Origin: Paraburkholderia ginsengisoli NBRC 100965
GTDB lineage: Bacteria > Pseudomonadota > Gammaproteobacteria > Burkholderiales > Burkholderiaceae
DNA: 64,000 nucleotides
Direction: 5' to 3'
Assembly: GCF_000739735.1 (NCBI RefSeq)
Contig: NZ_BBJF01000011.1
Coordinates: 248,001 to 312,000 of the forward strand
Shown here: piece by piece, positions 52,501 through 60,156 of the stretch
Layout of the letters: every line of letters starts with the position of its first letter
How positions within the stretch are numbered: position 1 is the first letter of the stretch
Program-made: the position numbers and the translations under genes
The notes under the pieces: generated by a model
Seen by the model: only the letters and a program-made list of their open reading frames with translations
What the model was told of the DNA's origin: nothing
The model's database searches: none

Positions 52501-53974
52501 GCGTCGGCCGCACTGTCGCTTGCAGCGCGTTCAGGTCGAGTCCGGCGACGCGCAGATCGAACTGCCCGCGCCGCCCGGTCAACGCGCCGCCGCCGGTGAT
52601 TGTCGCGTTCCGGACGATCCGCACGTTCAGGTTCGAAATGCGTTGCGCCTGGGCATCGAGCCGCACGTCGGCGTTGGCGTCGATCAGCGGCAGCAGGTTC
52701 TGGTCGATCGCGCCGGGTTTGGCATTCACGATCGACACATGTCCGCCGACCGTGAAGTTGGCTGCACTGGCTGGCGCCCCGTCGTGCTTGCCGTGGCCGG
52801 CGGCGTTGTTCGCAGTGGCACTGCCGTTGGGAGCGACAGCGCTGGCCGGATGACGTGTGCCCGCCTGTGCCGCTGCGCCGCTGGCTGCACCCGCCGCCGC
52901 ACCGCTAGCGGCATCCGTCTTGCCATTCGCACGGCTCGCGACCGTCGCGCTCACGGCACTCGCCGCAACGACGCCGCTCTCGCCCGGCGCAACTTCGCCT
53001 GCCCCTTCCTGCCCCACCGGCTGCAACTCCGCGCGCACTGCGAGATCGGCCAGCGGCGCACCGGGCGCGAAGGCTTGCGGATTGATGTGGTCGAAGCTCA
53101 GCGTCGCGCGTTGCAAAGGCACGGCGGCGAACGGCGTGGCCTCGACCCGCGCATGGCCGGCGAGCTTCATCCCGGTCGCATCAAGTTCGGCGACGAGCTG
53201 TTCGAGCGTCCCGCTCAGATGGCCGCCCACGGCCACCGCCTCGTTATTGACCTTGCCCGAATAGCCGACGTCGCCGGCAAGCGGAAACGGCCGCACGCCG
53301 TCGAGCTTCGCCGACGCCGTCACCGCGCCGAACGGCGTATCGAGCCGCTCGACCGCGGCCTCGTGATGGCGTCCGTCGCTGCGGCCGTGAAAAGCGAAGT
53401 GCGACAGCTCGGTGGTCGACGCGCCTTGATGCAGCAGCAGCCTGTCGACCTGCACGTCGCGGATGTCGAGTTGCATCGGCAAACGCAAGTCCTGCGGCAG
53501 CTTCAACGGTTCGCTGCTGGTCGACGACGAGGAGCCGATGCGCGCGTCGATCGTGCCGACGTGCAGATAGTCGATCGTGAAGCGCCACGGTTCGCGCGCG
53601 AGCGCCCAGCGGCCCGCCGCGCGATCGATCTGGATATCGGTGCCGCTGCCGTCGAGACTGCGCCAACGCACCTCGCGCAGCTGCACGCCGTGCGCGAGCG
53701 TGCCGCCCTCCAGCGTGCCGCCGAGCTTGCCGCCCAACAGCCGGACCGCCGCCTGCCACGCATACGCGGTACCGCGCTCGGTGGTCAGCGCGCCGTACAA
53801 CAGGCCGATCGCCAGCGCGAGCAGCAACACCAGCACGAGTACCGTCGAGACGAGCGTTTTCAGCAGCACGCGACCCAGCCGGTGCTTGCGCGGCGGCGGT
53901 TCCGGCGGCTGCTGTCCGGGCGGCGTGGCGCCGGGCGGCTGCGCGGAAGACGGGTCGGCGGCGTCGTTGGTCAT
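49514..53974 (-). CDS. tamB: Translocation and assembly module inner-membrane subunit TamB
   Basis: The 1486-residue protein has a Pro-rich cytosolic start, one N-terminal signal anchor (VLLKTLVSTVLVLVLLLALA, about 34-53) and a very long periplasmic beta-rich part. The C-terminal DUF490/TamB domain (about 1130-1486) ends in the family motif FKSLW. TamB spans the periplasm and works with TamA in outer-membrane protein assembly and phospholipid transport. Two Ala/Gly/Ser/Pro low-complexity insertions (about 330-400 and 585-665) interrupt the beta-helix and make it longer than E. coli TamB (about 1260). It is 28 bp downstream of tamA. Confidence 0.93.
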   Translation of the reverse strand: MTNDAADPSSAQPPGATPPGQQPPEPPPRKHRLGRVLLKTLVSTVLVLVLLLALAIGLLYGALTTERGTAYAWQAAVRLLGGKLGGTLEGGTLAHGVQLREVRWRSLDGSGTDIQIDRAAGRWALAREPWRFTIDYLHVGTIDARIGSSSSTSSEPLKLPQDLRLPMQLDIRDVQVDRLLLHQGASTTELSHFAFHGRSDGRHHEAAVERLDTPFGAVTASAKLDGVRPFPLAGDVGYSGKVNNEAVAVGGHLSGTLEQLVAELDATGMKLAGHARVEATPFAAVPLQRATLSFDHINPQAFAPGAPLADLAVRAELQPVGQEGAGEVAPGESGVVAASAVSATVASRANGKTDAASGAAAGAASGAAAQAGTRHPASAVAPNGSATANNAAGHGKHDGAPASAANFTVGGHVSIVNAKPGAIDQNLLPLIDANADVRLDAQAQRISNLNVRIVRNATITGGGALTGRRGQFDLRVAGLDLNALQATVRPTQLAGTIGIRLNDDIQSVTLDLADPRAALRAQGKVTFDPARMSFNDVRITSGRGRIDLSGALKHDANSTYNLKAQLTDFDPLTLASQMPSRTPATGPAPAHAASGAQRTRTRTAPAAQAVAQAGSTAGAKSAAPGDQAAAIAKNTAKAAVQTEVIERRTPAPPRNAPPARKIEARVNGTLTAAGMLGPVFTTKAEFKLGPSVYDNLPLTGGGTIQLAGSRILPSRANLSVAGNQVDLQGSFGASGDRLRFRVDAPQLERLGFGLAGLIAADGDVTGSFAHPNVVLNYKADSVVFGSNRVGHAEGHAELRDGANGALAFSTDARNLSAGGVDLATLTARLSGTRAHHTLEAAATGKLQDRPLDLTLAANGKLTEARDGTRWDGTVTRLQNRGTPALNLESPLAVSAAPSRLTLGATRLTLEGSVLSLKSFAFDHGKIQSAGSLTDISLTRLQELRHEITGEPPPVRTDLVFDGDWDFSLGATASGHIQLRRRSGDVTVEIGRGLASTGITDISARAEFTGGNRLNATLHAQASRLGVIDADAHTTLVMRNGLLTFNPEGTLSGNVNANVPSLKTTGGLLGPSYLLDGHLALKLALGGTVAKPNLTGALVGDGLSATVVSQGVQLKDGVVRIALSQNLVDFQQVEFRGASGTLRATGRVRLDGAEPDLTASIVADKLELFASPDRNLSLSGSASIANGGAQRGMAINGKFVVDHALFDLPEQAAPRLGDDVVIVRPDGTTSGGRPRPVAGGTEPIGPFAPRANIDISLGDNFRFRAQGADLGLTGTITAMSAPNMPLRAVGNVRVTQGSTYTAFGRKLTIENGFFTFNGPVTNPGINILAMRRNQQVEAGVQVTGTAQLPVARLVSEPSVPDNEKLSWLLFGHGTDQGNNLGQQSTMTTALALLGSTTGKRIAETVGLDEFSIGRSDVGLTDPQVVMVSKAINEWLVIGYEQGLQSASNAIKATINLTRYWSVVAYGGTFYGADVLYTRRFDRFKSLW

Positions 53975-54002
53975 GCGCGAATCATGTGAAGGCAGGTTGT
54001 CA

Positions 54003-55856
54003 TCAGAAGGCGATGCCCAGCGTCAGATAAGGCCGCACGCGGCTGTCGCGGATGCCATAAGCGATATCGACGTTCACCGGACCGACCGGGCTGCGCCAGC
54101 GCGCCCCGATGCCGACGCCCGGATAAAAGACCTTTTCGCCCCAGGTGTCAGTGGCGGTGCCGATGTCGAAGAACGCGGCCGCGCCCCAATCGTGCGAGAA
54201 CCAGTGCTGGTATTCGGCGGCGCCCGTTACGAGATATTTGGTCGGCAGCACCGACCCGGCGACGTTGTTGCCGATGCTCTGGAAGCTGTAGCCGCGCACC
54301 GAGTTCGAGCCGCCCGCGCGGAACAGCAACGACGCCGGAATGCCGCTCGATGGGCCGCTCGTGAACACGCCGCCGAGCTCGGCGCGGATCAGCACGATGT
54401 CGTCCCGGCCGATCGGCAGGTATTGCTGGCCGCGCGCGTAACCGCGGACGAAAGTCTGGTCGGTCAGTACGCCCTTGATCGCGAAGCCCGCCTCGACGTG
54501 GATCAGGTTGCCCTTGCGCGGGAACAGCGGGTCGTCGGTGTCGCGGCGGGTCCATGACCACGCGGGCACCAGCGCGCGGGCCGTGGTCGGCGGGGCCGAG
54601 TTCTGGTCGAGCCGGTCCTGGTAGTACAGCAGCGAGTAGTTGTAGTCGAGGAACTGCGAGGTGCGCGAACGCTGCACGCCGCCGCGAATACTGTAGATGC
54701 GTGTGTCGGAAACGTCGGTGGTCGTGTAGGACGCCAGCACGCTATTGGTCCACGCGCGCGGCCCCGGCGGCATCGACAGCATGATTTGTCCGTACTGCTG
54801 GGTCTTGTCCGCGCGTCCTTCGACGGTGAACGGCCATGCCTTGCCGAACGTGTTCAGATACGTGTAAGAGCCCTGCACCAGCGGGCCGTTGTCGGTCGAA
54901 TAGCCGACCCCGCCGCGGAAGCCGTGGAACGGAAACTCCGAGACCTTCACGTGAACCGGCGTGTCGAGCGGCTTGGTCGGATCGTTGTCGAGATCGATCG
55001 CGACGCTCGCGAAGTACGGGGTGTTCTGCAACTGCCGCTGCAATTCGGCGACGCGCCGGGTGTCGTAGATGTCGCCGGGCGAAATCGGGTTGACGTTGTG
55101 GACGATCCGTTCCGGATAACGCCGCGTGCCCGATACATCGATCTCGCCCATCGTGAAGGTCGGCCCGCTGTCGTAGGTGACCGACAGTTTCGCCTCATGC
55201 GTGCGCGGATCGACGAGCGCCTCGGAGTGATAGATCTTCGCGGCCAGATAGCGGCGCGATTGCAGGACCCGCAGCGACGCGTTCTTCGCGTCGTCCCAGC
55301 CGTCCTGCGAGAACGGCTGGCCCTCCTGCAACGAAAACGCGAAGCGCGTGGCGTTTTCCTGGGCGGGGTCTTCGGTGAGCACCGCGCCTTGAAACGTCAG
55401 CGACACCGACTTGACGATGGTCTGCGGCCCCGGATCGACGCTCACCGTGACGCGCCGCGTGTTGTCGACGGTACGCACATCGGTGCGCACGACCGGTGTG
55501 AAATAGCCCTGCGTCGCGGCCAGATCGCGCACCTGCTGCGGCGTGGCGGTAATCAGGAAGGCGAACTGGTCGTCGCTGACGTCGGGGCGTTTGGCGAAGC
55601 GGGCAATATCCAGATGCTGTTCGAGCAGTTTGCGCAGCGAACGCGGCGTGGCCACGACGTCGACCTTGTAGCTCGCCGACGCGCGCGCGGCGTGTGCGTC
55701 GCCGGCCGCCAGCGTCAGCAGAACGATGCCGAAGGCCAGCCACGCGTGCAGCCAGCACAGCACGGGCGCCAGACGCCCGCGCTCCAGGCCGGCCTTGCCG
55801 CGCGGCAGACGCGGCGTGTCGATCGCACATCCCGCCAAACAGGACCTCCCAGCCAT
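54003..55856 (-). CDS. tamA: Translocation and assembly module outer-membrane subunit TamA (Omp85 family)
   Basis: The ATG at 55856 gives 617 residues. The hydrophobic signal core LAFGIVLLTLAA begins only near residue 36, so the true start could be further downstream (no good ribosome binding site decides it). POTRA domains fill about 65-300 (SYKVDVVATPRSLRKLLEQH, then TFTMGEIDVSGTRRYPERIV). The 16-strand barrel follows, with the Omp85 motif SVRGYSFQSIG and the final strand PYLTLGIAF ending in Phe, as in outer-membrane proteins. TamA pairs with TamB (next gene) to form the TAM complex. Confidence 0.92.
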   Translation of the reverse strand: MAGRSCLAGCAIDTPRLPRGKAGLERGRLAPVLCWLHAWLAFGIVLLTLAAGDAHAARASASYKVDVVATPRSLRKLLEQHLDIARFAKRPDVSDDQFAFLITATPQQVRDLAATQGYFTPVVRTDVRTVDNTRRVTVSVDPGPQTIVKSVSLTFQGAVLTEDPAQENATRFAFSLQEGQPFSQDGWDDAKNASLRVLQSRRYLAAKIYHSEALVDPRTHEAKLSVTYDSGPTFTMGEIDVSGTRRYPERIVHNVNPISPGDIYDTRRVAELQRQLQNTPYFASVAIDLDNDPTKPLDTPVHVKVSEFPFHGFRGGVGYSTDNGPLVQGSYTYLNTFGKAWPFTVEGRADKTQQYGQIMLSMPPGPRAWTNSVLASYTTTDVSDTRIYSIRGGVQRSRTSQFLDYNYSLLYYQDRLDQNSAPPTTARALVPAWSWTRRDTDDPLFPRKGNLIHVEAGFAIKGVLTDQTFVRGYARGQQYLPIGRDDIVLIRAELGGVFTSGPSSGIPASLLFRAGGSNSVRGYSFQSIGNNVAGSVLPTKYLVTGAAEYQHWFSHDWGAAAFFDIGTATDTWGEKVFYPGVGIGARWRSPVGPVNVDIAYGIRDSRVRPYLTLGIAF

Positions 55857-55985
55857 GATGAATGAATTCTTCTGCCCGGCCGCGCGGCGGCGGCCGAGGC
55901 ATGCTATTTGACCACATCGGCGGGGGCCGCGAGATCCCAAAAAGCGCCTCTGTCGGCGTTTTTCGACCGCGCGCGGCGCATGCGG

Positions 55986-55991
55986 TAAAAT
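55986..55991 (+). promoter_or_regulatory. Candidate -10 of the DUF3460-scpA operon
   Basis: TAAAAT in the context GCGGTAAAATTCGGG lies 75 bp before the DUF3460 ATG. No matching -35 was found. Confidence 0.35.
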
Positions 55992-56065
55992 TCGGGAACA
56001 ACGGCGCAGCGCCCCATGCTTTCTGCCGGGCAGCCGCCAAATCACCCACCCACGGACGTCGAGCC

Positions 56066-56251
56066 ATGTATCAATCGGACATCACCCAGTTCCTGAACCA
56101 GCTCAAGCAACAGAAGCCCAATCTGGAAGCCGAGCAGCGTCGCGGCCGCGCGCTGCTGTGGGACAAACAGCCGATCGATCTGGACGAACGCGCAGAGCAG
56201 AGAGCATCGCGCGTGGAACAGACGCCTTACTCGTACTATCAGAACTTCTAA
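56066..56251 (+). CDS. DUF3460 family protein, 61 aa
   Basis: The ATG at 56066 gives a 61-residue soluble protein with MYQSDITQFLNQLKQQKPNL at its start. A charged helix and the C-terminal motif QTPYSYYQNF complete it. DUF3460 is a beta-proteobacterial family regularly found directly before scpA, as here (16 bp gap), and its role is unknown. The upstream in-frame extension is Arg-rich and lacks a ribosome binding site. Linkage to scpA hints at a chromosome-organisation role, which remains unsupported. Confidence 0.8.
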   Translation: MYQSDITQFLNQLKQQKPNLEAEQRRGRALLWDKQPIDLDERAEQRASRVEQTPYSYYQNF

Positions 56252-56267
56252 GCGCCCCGTCGCCCCG

Positions 56268-57143
56268 ATGACCCACGCCGACGAGGTACACGGCCCCGCG
56301 CCGGCCCCCGCCGACGCGGCGCTGTCCGCGCCCGCCACCGATTCGACGCCCGACACCGTCGACGGTATCGCGTTCGCCCGGCTGTACGGCGAGCCGCTCT
56401 TCAAGCTGCCGACCGACCTGTACATCCCGCCGGACGCGCTCGAAGTGTTTCTCGAAACGTTCGAGGGACCGCTGGATCTGTTGCTGTACCTGATCCGCAA
56501 GCAGAACTTCAACGTGCTCGACATCCCGATGGCGGACGTCACGGTGCAATACCTCGGGTACGTCGACCAGTTGCGCCAGACCAATCTCGAACTCGCGTCC
56601 GAATATCTGCTGATGGCCGCGATGCTGATCGAGATCAAGTCGCGCATGCTGCTGCCGGTCAGGAAGGCCGACAGCGGCGAGGAAGCCGAAGATCCCCGTG
56701 CGGAACTGGTGCGGCGCCTGCTCGAATACGAGCAGATGAAGCTCGCCGCGCAGCGCCTCGACCAGTTGCCGCAACTCGGGCGCGACTTCCTGCGCGCCGA
56801 GGTCTACATCGAGCAGAGCATCACGCCGCGCTTTCCGGACGTGAACAGCGAAGACCTGCGCGCCGCGTGGGCCGATGTGATCAAGCGCGCGAAGCTCGTC
56901 CAGCATCACAAGATTTCGCGCGAGGAACTGTCGGTGCGCGAGCATATGAGTTCGATCCTGCGGCAACTGCAGAACGCGCGCTTCGTCGAGTTCTCCGACC
57001 TGTTCGACACGACGAGAGGCGTGCCGGTCGTGGTGGTGAACTTCATCGCCGTGCTCGAACTGTGCCGCGAGTCGCTCGTCGAAATCACCCAGGCCGAGCC
57101 GTTCGCGCCGATCTATGTGCGGCTCGCCTATTTGCCGGCCTGA
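56268..57143 (+). CDS. scpA: Segregation and condensation protein A (kleisin)
   Basis: The 291-residue protein has a disordered Ala/Pro N-tail (1-30), then the N-terminal ScpA domain FEGPLDLLLYLIRKQNFNVL (about 63-82) that contacts the SMC neck. The mid part is acidic and the C-terminal winged helix runs near 230-290. ScpA links SMC heads in the SMC-ScpAB condensin. The expected partner scpB is not next to it. DUF3460 precedes and panC follows with a 224-bp gap. Confidence 0.93.
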   Translation: MTHADEVHGPAPAPADAALSAPATDSTPDTVDGIAFARLYGEPLFKLPTDLYIPPDALEVFLETFEGPLDLLLYLIRKQNFNVLDIPMADVTVQYLGYVDQLRQTNLELASEYLLMAAMLIEIKSRMLLPVRKADSGEEAEDPRAELVRRLLEYEQMKLAAQRLDQLPQLGRDFLRAEVYIEQSITPRFPDVNSEDLRAAWADVIKRAKLVQHHKISREELSVREHMSSILRQLQNARFVEFSDLFDTTRGVPVVVVNFIAVLELCRESLVEITQAEPFAPIYVRLAYLPA

Positions 57144-57255
57144 GGGCGTCGATGCCGCGCGCGCCGTGGACGCTTGCGCCGGCGCGGCAAGCAATGCTGC
57201 GTGGGAAGGCTTCGCGGGATTGCCTCGTTTCGGTGCGCCCGCCTCACAAATCCAC

Positions 57256-57261
57256 TACAAT
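57256..57261 (+). promoter_or_regulatory. Candidate -10 of panC
   Basis: TACAAT lies 106 bp before the panC ATG, in the context CCACTACAATCCCGC. No good -35 is visible, so confidence is low. Confidence 0.35.
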
Positions 57262-57367
57262 CCCGCGCTTCAAACCCGTCATTGCTAATGAGACGGCGGC
57301 CCGCGCGATTCCCTGACGTCTTGCGCCAACCGAGTCGCGCGCCGCGCGAGGAACTCCCTGTCCGATC

Positions 57368-58201
57368 ATGAAAGTCATCAGCTCGATCCATGAATTGCGC
57401 GACCAGTTGCGCGGCCAGAACCGCACGGCCTTTGTGCCGACCATGGGCAATCTGCATGAGGGGCATCTGTCGCTGATGCGCCTCGCGCGCCAGCACGGCG
57501 ACCCGGTCGTGGCGAGCATTTTCGTCAACCGGCTGCAGTTCGGTCCGAACGAAGATTTCGACAAGTATCCGCGCACGATGGAAGCCGATATCGAAAAGCT
57601 GCAGAAGGAAGGCGTCTACGTGCTGTTCGCGCCGACCGAGCGGGATCTGTATCCGGAGCCGCAGGAGTACCGTGTGCATCCGCCGCACGATCTGGGCGAC
57701 ATCCTCGAAGGCGAATTCCGGCCGGGGTTCTTTCAGGGCGTGTGCACCGTGGTGATGAAGCTGATGTCGTGCGTGCAGCCGCGCGTCGCGGTGTTCGGCA
57801 AGAAGGATTACCAGCAGCTGATGATCGTGCGCCGCATGTGCCACCAGTTCGCGCTGCCGACCGACATCATCGCCGCCGAAACCGTGCGCGACGCCGACGG
57901 CCTCGCACTCAGCTCGCGCAACCGCTATCTGCAAGCCGCCGAGCGCGCCGAGGCGCCGGTGCTGGCCGCCGAATTGAATCGCGTGCGCGACGCGGTGCTG
58001 TCCGGCGAGCGCAACTTCGCGAAGCTCGAACAGGCGGCGATGGCCGCTCTCGCCGCGCGCGGCTGGCAGCCGGACTACATCGCGGTGCGCAAGCGCTCGG
58101 ACCTGCTGCCGCCGGGCGCACAGGACGCGAACGCGGAACTGGTCGTGCTGGCCGCGGCCAAGCTCGGCGCGACCCGTCTCATCGACAACCTCGAAATCTG
58201 A
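57368..58201 (+). CDS. panC: Pantothenate synthetase
   Basis: The 277-residue enzyme joins pantoate and beta-alanine with ATP. The HIGH-like PTMGNLHEGH (24-33) is present. VASIFVNRLQFGPNEDFDKY binds pantoate, FGKKDYQQL contacts ATP, and the KMSKS-like segment is ALSSRNRYL. It is followed after 55 bp by panD, which makes the beta-alanine, so two steps of pantothenate synthesis are adjacent. Confidence 0.96.
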   Translation: MKVISSIHELRDQLRGQNRTAFVPTMGNLHEGHLSLMRLARQHGDPVVASIFVNRLQFGPNEDFDKYPRTMEADIEKLQKEGVYVLFAPTERDLYPEPQEYRVHPPHDLGDILEGEFRPGFFQGVCTVVMKLMSCVQPRVAVFGKKDYQQLMIVRRMCHQFALPTDIIAAETVRDADGLALSSRNRYLQAAERAEAPVLAAELNRVRDAVLSGERNFAKLEQAAMAALAARGWQPDYIAVRKRSDLLPPGAQDANAELVVLAAAKLGATRLIDNLEI

Positions 58202-58256
58202 AGCCGCAACCGAAGTCGCAACTGAAGTCGCCATTCAAGCCACACAGGATTTGGTC

Positions 58257-58643
58257 ATGCAACGCAACATGCTGAAGTCGAAGATCCACCGCGTCGCAGT
58301 CACGCACTGCGAGCTGCACTACGAAGGCTCGTGCGCGATCGACGAGAATTTGCTGGAAGCGGCGAACATCGTCGAAAACGAACGGATCGACATCTGGAAC
58401 ATCAACAACGGCGAGCGTTTCTCGACCTACGCGATCAAGGGCGAACGCGGCAGCGGCATGATTTCGCTGAACGGCTCGGCCGCGCGGCGCGCGCAACTCG
58501 GCGATCTGGTGATCATCGCGGCATTCGCGGTGGTCGACGAAGCGGAGTTGAAGGCGGGCTGGAAGCCGGACCTCGTGTTCGTCGACGAGAACAACAGAAT
58601 CAAGGGCAGCCGCGATCACGTGCCGACGCAAAGCTGGACCTGA
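58257..58643 (+). CDS. panD: Aspartate 1-decarboxylase (pyruvoyl enzyme)
   Basis: The ATG at 58257 with AGGA seven bases upstream gives 128 residues. The self-cleavage site is Gly24-Ser25 in HYEGSCAID. Ser25 becomes the pyruvoyl group of the alpha chain. Lys9 (LKSKIHRVAVTH) and Tyr58-type residues (RFSTYAIKGERGSG) complete the site. It makes beta-alanine from aspartate for panC. A TTG start 6 bp upstream is possible but less likely. Confidence 0.96.
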   Translation: MQRNMLKSKIHRVAVTHCELHYEGSCAIDENLLEAANIVENERIDIWNINNGERFSTYAIKGERGSGMISLNGSAARRAQLGDLVIIAAFAVVDEAELKAGWKPDLVFVDENNRIKGSRDHVPTQSWT

Positions 58644-58768
58644 GCGGGCGTCTGACTCGCGCGTAGTTGCTTCACCCCGCCGCGCGCGTCGCGTGCCGCT
58701 CCGACCACCGCCGCGCAAGGCACACGCGCCCGGCTAACGGGCGGCCCCGGCCGCCGGCCGGCGCCCCC

Positions 58769-59407
58769 TCAAGCCTTCCTGCCTGCCCCGTTCGTCCATT
58801 CGACGATCGGCTGCCACTGCTCCAGGTCCTTCTCCACGCGGCTTTTCGCGACGTCCCACAGGGTCAGCCCGTGGGCCGCCAGTTGCACGTAGTTCTGCGT
58901 GTCGCGCAGATAGCCGAGCACCGGCAGCTTCAATCCCTCGACAAAGCGGTGCAGTTGCTCCGCCGAGCGCGTGCGCGCATCGACGCGCATGCCGACCACG
59001 CCGATTTCGATCGCGCCTTTCCTGACCGCTTTTTCCTTGGCCAGCCGTTCGAGAAATTCCTGGGTGGCGAGAATATCGAACATCGACGGCTGCAGTGGCA
59101 CGATCACCTTGTCGGCCAGCTCCAGCGCGAGGCTCAGCCGATTGCCATGGAGCCCGGCCGGCGTGTCGATGACCGCGTGCTCCAGACCCTTCGGCGGCTT
59201 GATGGGCGTGTCCGGGTTGACTTCCCAGGTTTCGATGGCCGGCAGCGTGTCCGGCCGCAACGCCAGCCACGCGTGCGCGGACTGCTGCTTGTCCAGGTCG
59301 GCCAGCGCGACCCATTCGCCGGCCGCCGCGAAATAGCCGGCCAGATTGGTCGACAGCGTGCTTTTACCCACGCCGCCCTTTGGATTCGCCACCACGATCA
59401 CCGTCAT
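58769..59407 (-). CDS. Orphan ParA-family ATPase
   Basis: The ATG at 59407 behind GGGAG gives 212 residues, short for a chromosomal ParA and lacking the N-terminal helix-turn-helix. The deviant Walker A is NPKGGVGKST (8-17), the switch is ALADLDKQQSAHAWLALRP, and HAVIDTPAGLHG is Walker B. No parB or parS is next to it. Stand-alone short ParAs of this kind position cargo such as chemoreceptor arrays, carboxysome-like bodies or polar proteins, or are plasmid-derived. Which applies here is unknown. It is divergent from the thioesterase gene. Confidence 0.82.
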   Translation of the reverse strand: MTVIVVANPKGGVGKSTLSTNLAGYFAAAGEWVALADLDKQQSAHAWLALRPDTLPAIETWEVNPDTPIKPPKGLEHAVIDTPAGLHGNRLSLALELADKVIVPLQPSMFDILATQEFLERLAKEKAVRKGAIEIGVVGMRVDARTRSAEQLHRFVEGLKLPVLGYLRDTQNYVQLAAHGLTLWDVAKSRVEKDLEQWQPIVEWTNGAGRKA

Positions 59408-59629
59408 GAATTCTCCCGGACAGAAGGCTGGGCGCCGCCAGCCGGTTTGCCGCGCTATTGCTGTGACTTGCGCCGGCGGGATCCGATCCGTACCGTTTTC
59501 GGGTTCGCCCGCCGATCCAGCCGTTGATAATATCGACAAATGCCCTGCGGCGAAGCCCCCCGATGGTCAAATCGGGCCAATCGACCGCGCCACCCTGCCG
59601 TTTTTTTTCATCCAAAGGACCCGAATCTC

Positions 59630-60049
59630 ATGAGCAAACTCCGCCCGGAATACACCGTCGAACGCCTGCACGAGCGCCAGCAGGGCAGGCTGCCAGGCTT
59701 GCTGGGCGTGCGTGTGCAGTCGCTGGAAGAAGGCGTTCTGACTGCGGAATTGACCGTGCGCGCCGAATTGCTCGCGCCGAACGGCTTCCTGCACGCGGCC
59801 ACAGTGATCGGCCTCGCCGACACCGCGTGCGGCTACGCATGCCTTGCGCACCTGCCGGAGACGGCGCGCAATTTCACGACCATCGAACTGAAGAGCAATT
59901 TCCTCGGGACGGCGACCGAGGGGACGATCCGCGCGGTCGCCAAAGCCGTGCATCTGGGGCGCAGCACGCAAGTGTGGGACGCGACCGTCACCGATTCGAA
60001 CGGCAAGACGATGGCGCTGTTTCGCTGCACGCAGATCGTGTTGTACTGA
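59630..60049 (+). CDS. PaaI-family hotdog-fold thioesterase
   Basis: The ATG at 59630 with AAAGGA ten bases upstream gives 139 residues of a single hotdog domain. ELLAPNGFLHAATVIGLADT carries the NGxxHxxxxxxLxD catalytic pattern of PaaI/YdiI-like acyl-CoA thioesterases. NFTTIELKSNFLGTATEG and TDSNGKTMALFRCTQIV follow. It hydrolyses an aromatic or short acyl-CoA, probably as a tetramer. The surrounding genes (ParA, cobQ) give no pathway. Confidence 0.85.
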   Translation: MSKLRPEYTVERLHERQQGRLPGLLGVRVQSLEEGVLTAELTVRAELLAPNGFLHAATVIGLADTACGYACLAHLPETARNFTTIELKSNFLGTATEGTIRAVAKAVHLGRSTQVWDATVTDSNGKTMALFRCTQIVLY

Positions 60050-60109
60050 GTGACGGGGCATGGCGCGGGCTCCTAGGAGCCTGGGCCCAGCGCCCACGCG
60101 GCGGACAAG

Positions 60110-60142
60110 GAAGCACGCGGCCTTGCTGAGAGCGCGTGCTTC
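60110..60142. terminator. Hairpin between thioesterase and cobQ
   Basis: GAAGCACGCG (60110-60119) and CGCGTGCTTC (60133-60142) form a perfect 10-bp stem with a 13-nt loop between convergent genes. There is no T-run. A second palindrome, GGCTCCTAGGAGCC, lies at 60068-60081. Confidence 0.45.
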
Positions 60143-60156
60143 ACGTCTGATCCACC

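Noticed and set aside
49829..53989. Long plus-strand frames opposite tamB (hundreds of residues)
   Set aside because: Their composition (Arg, Ala, His, Gln rich, no motifs) is that of an antisense shadow. tamB is a clear family match.
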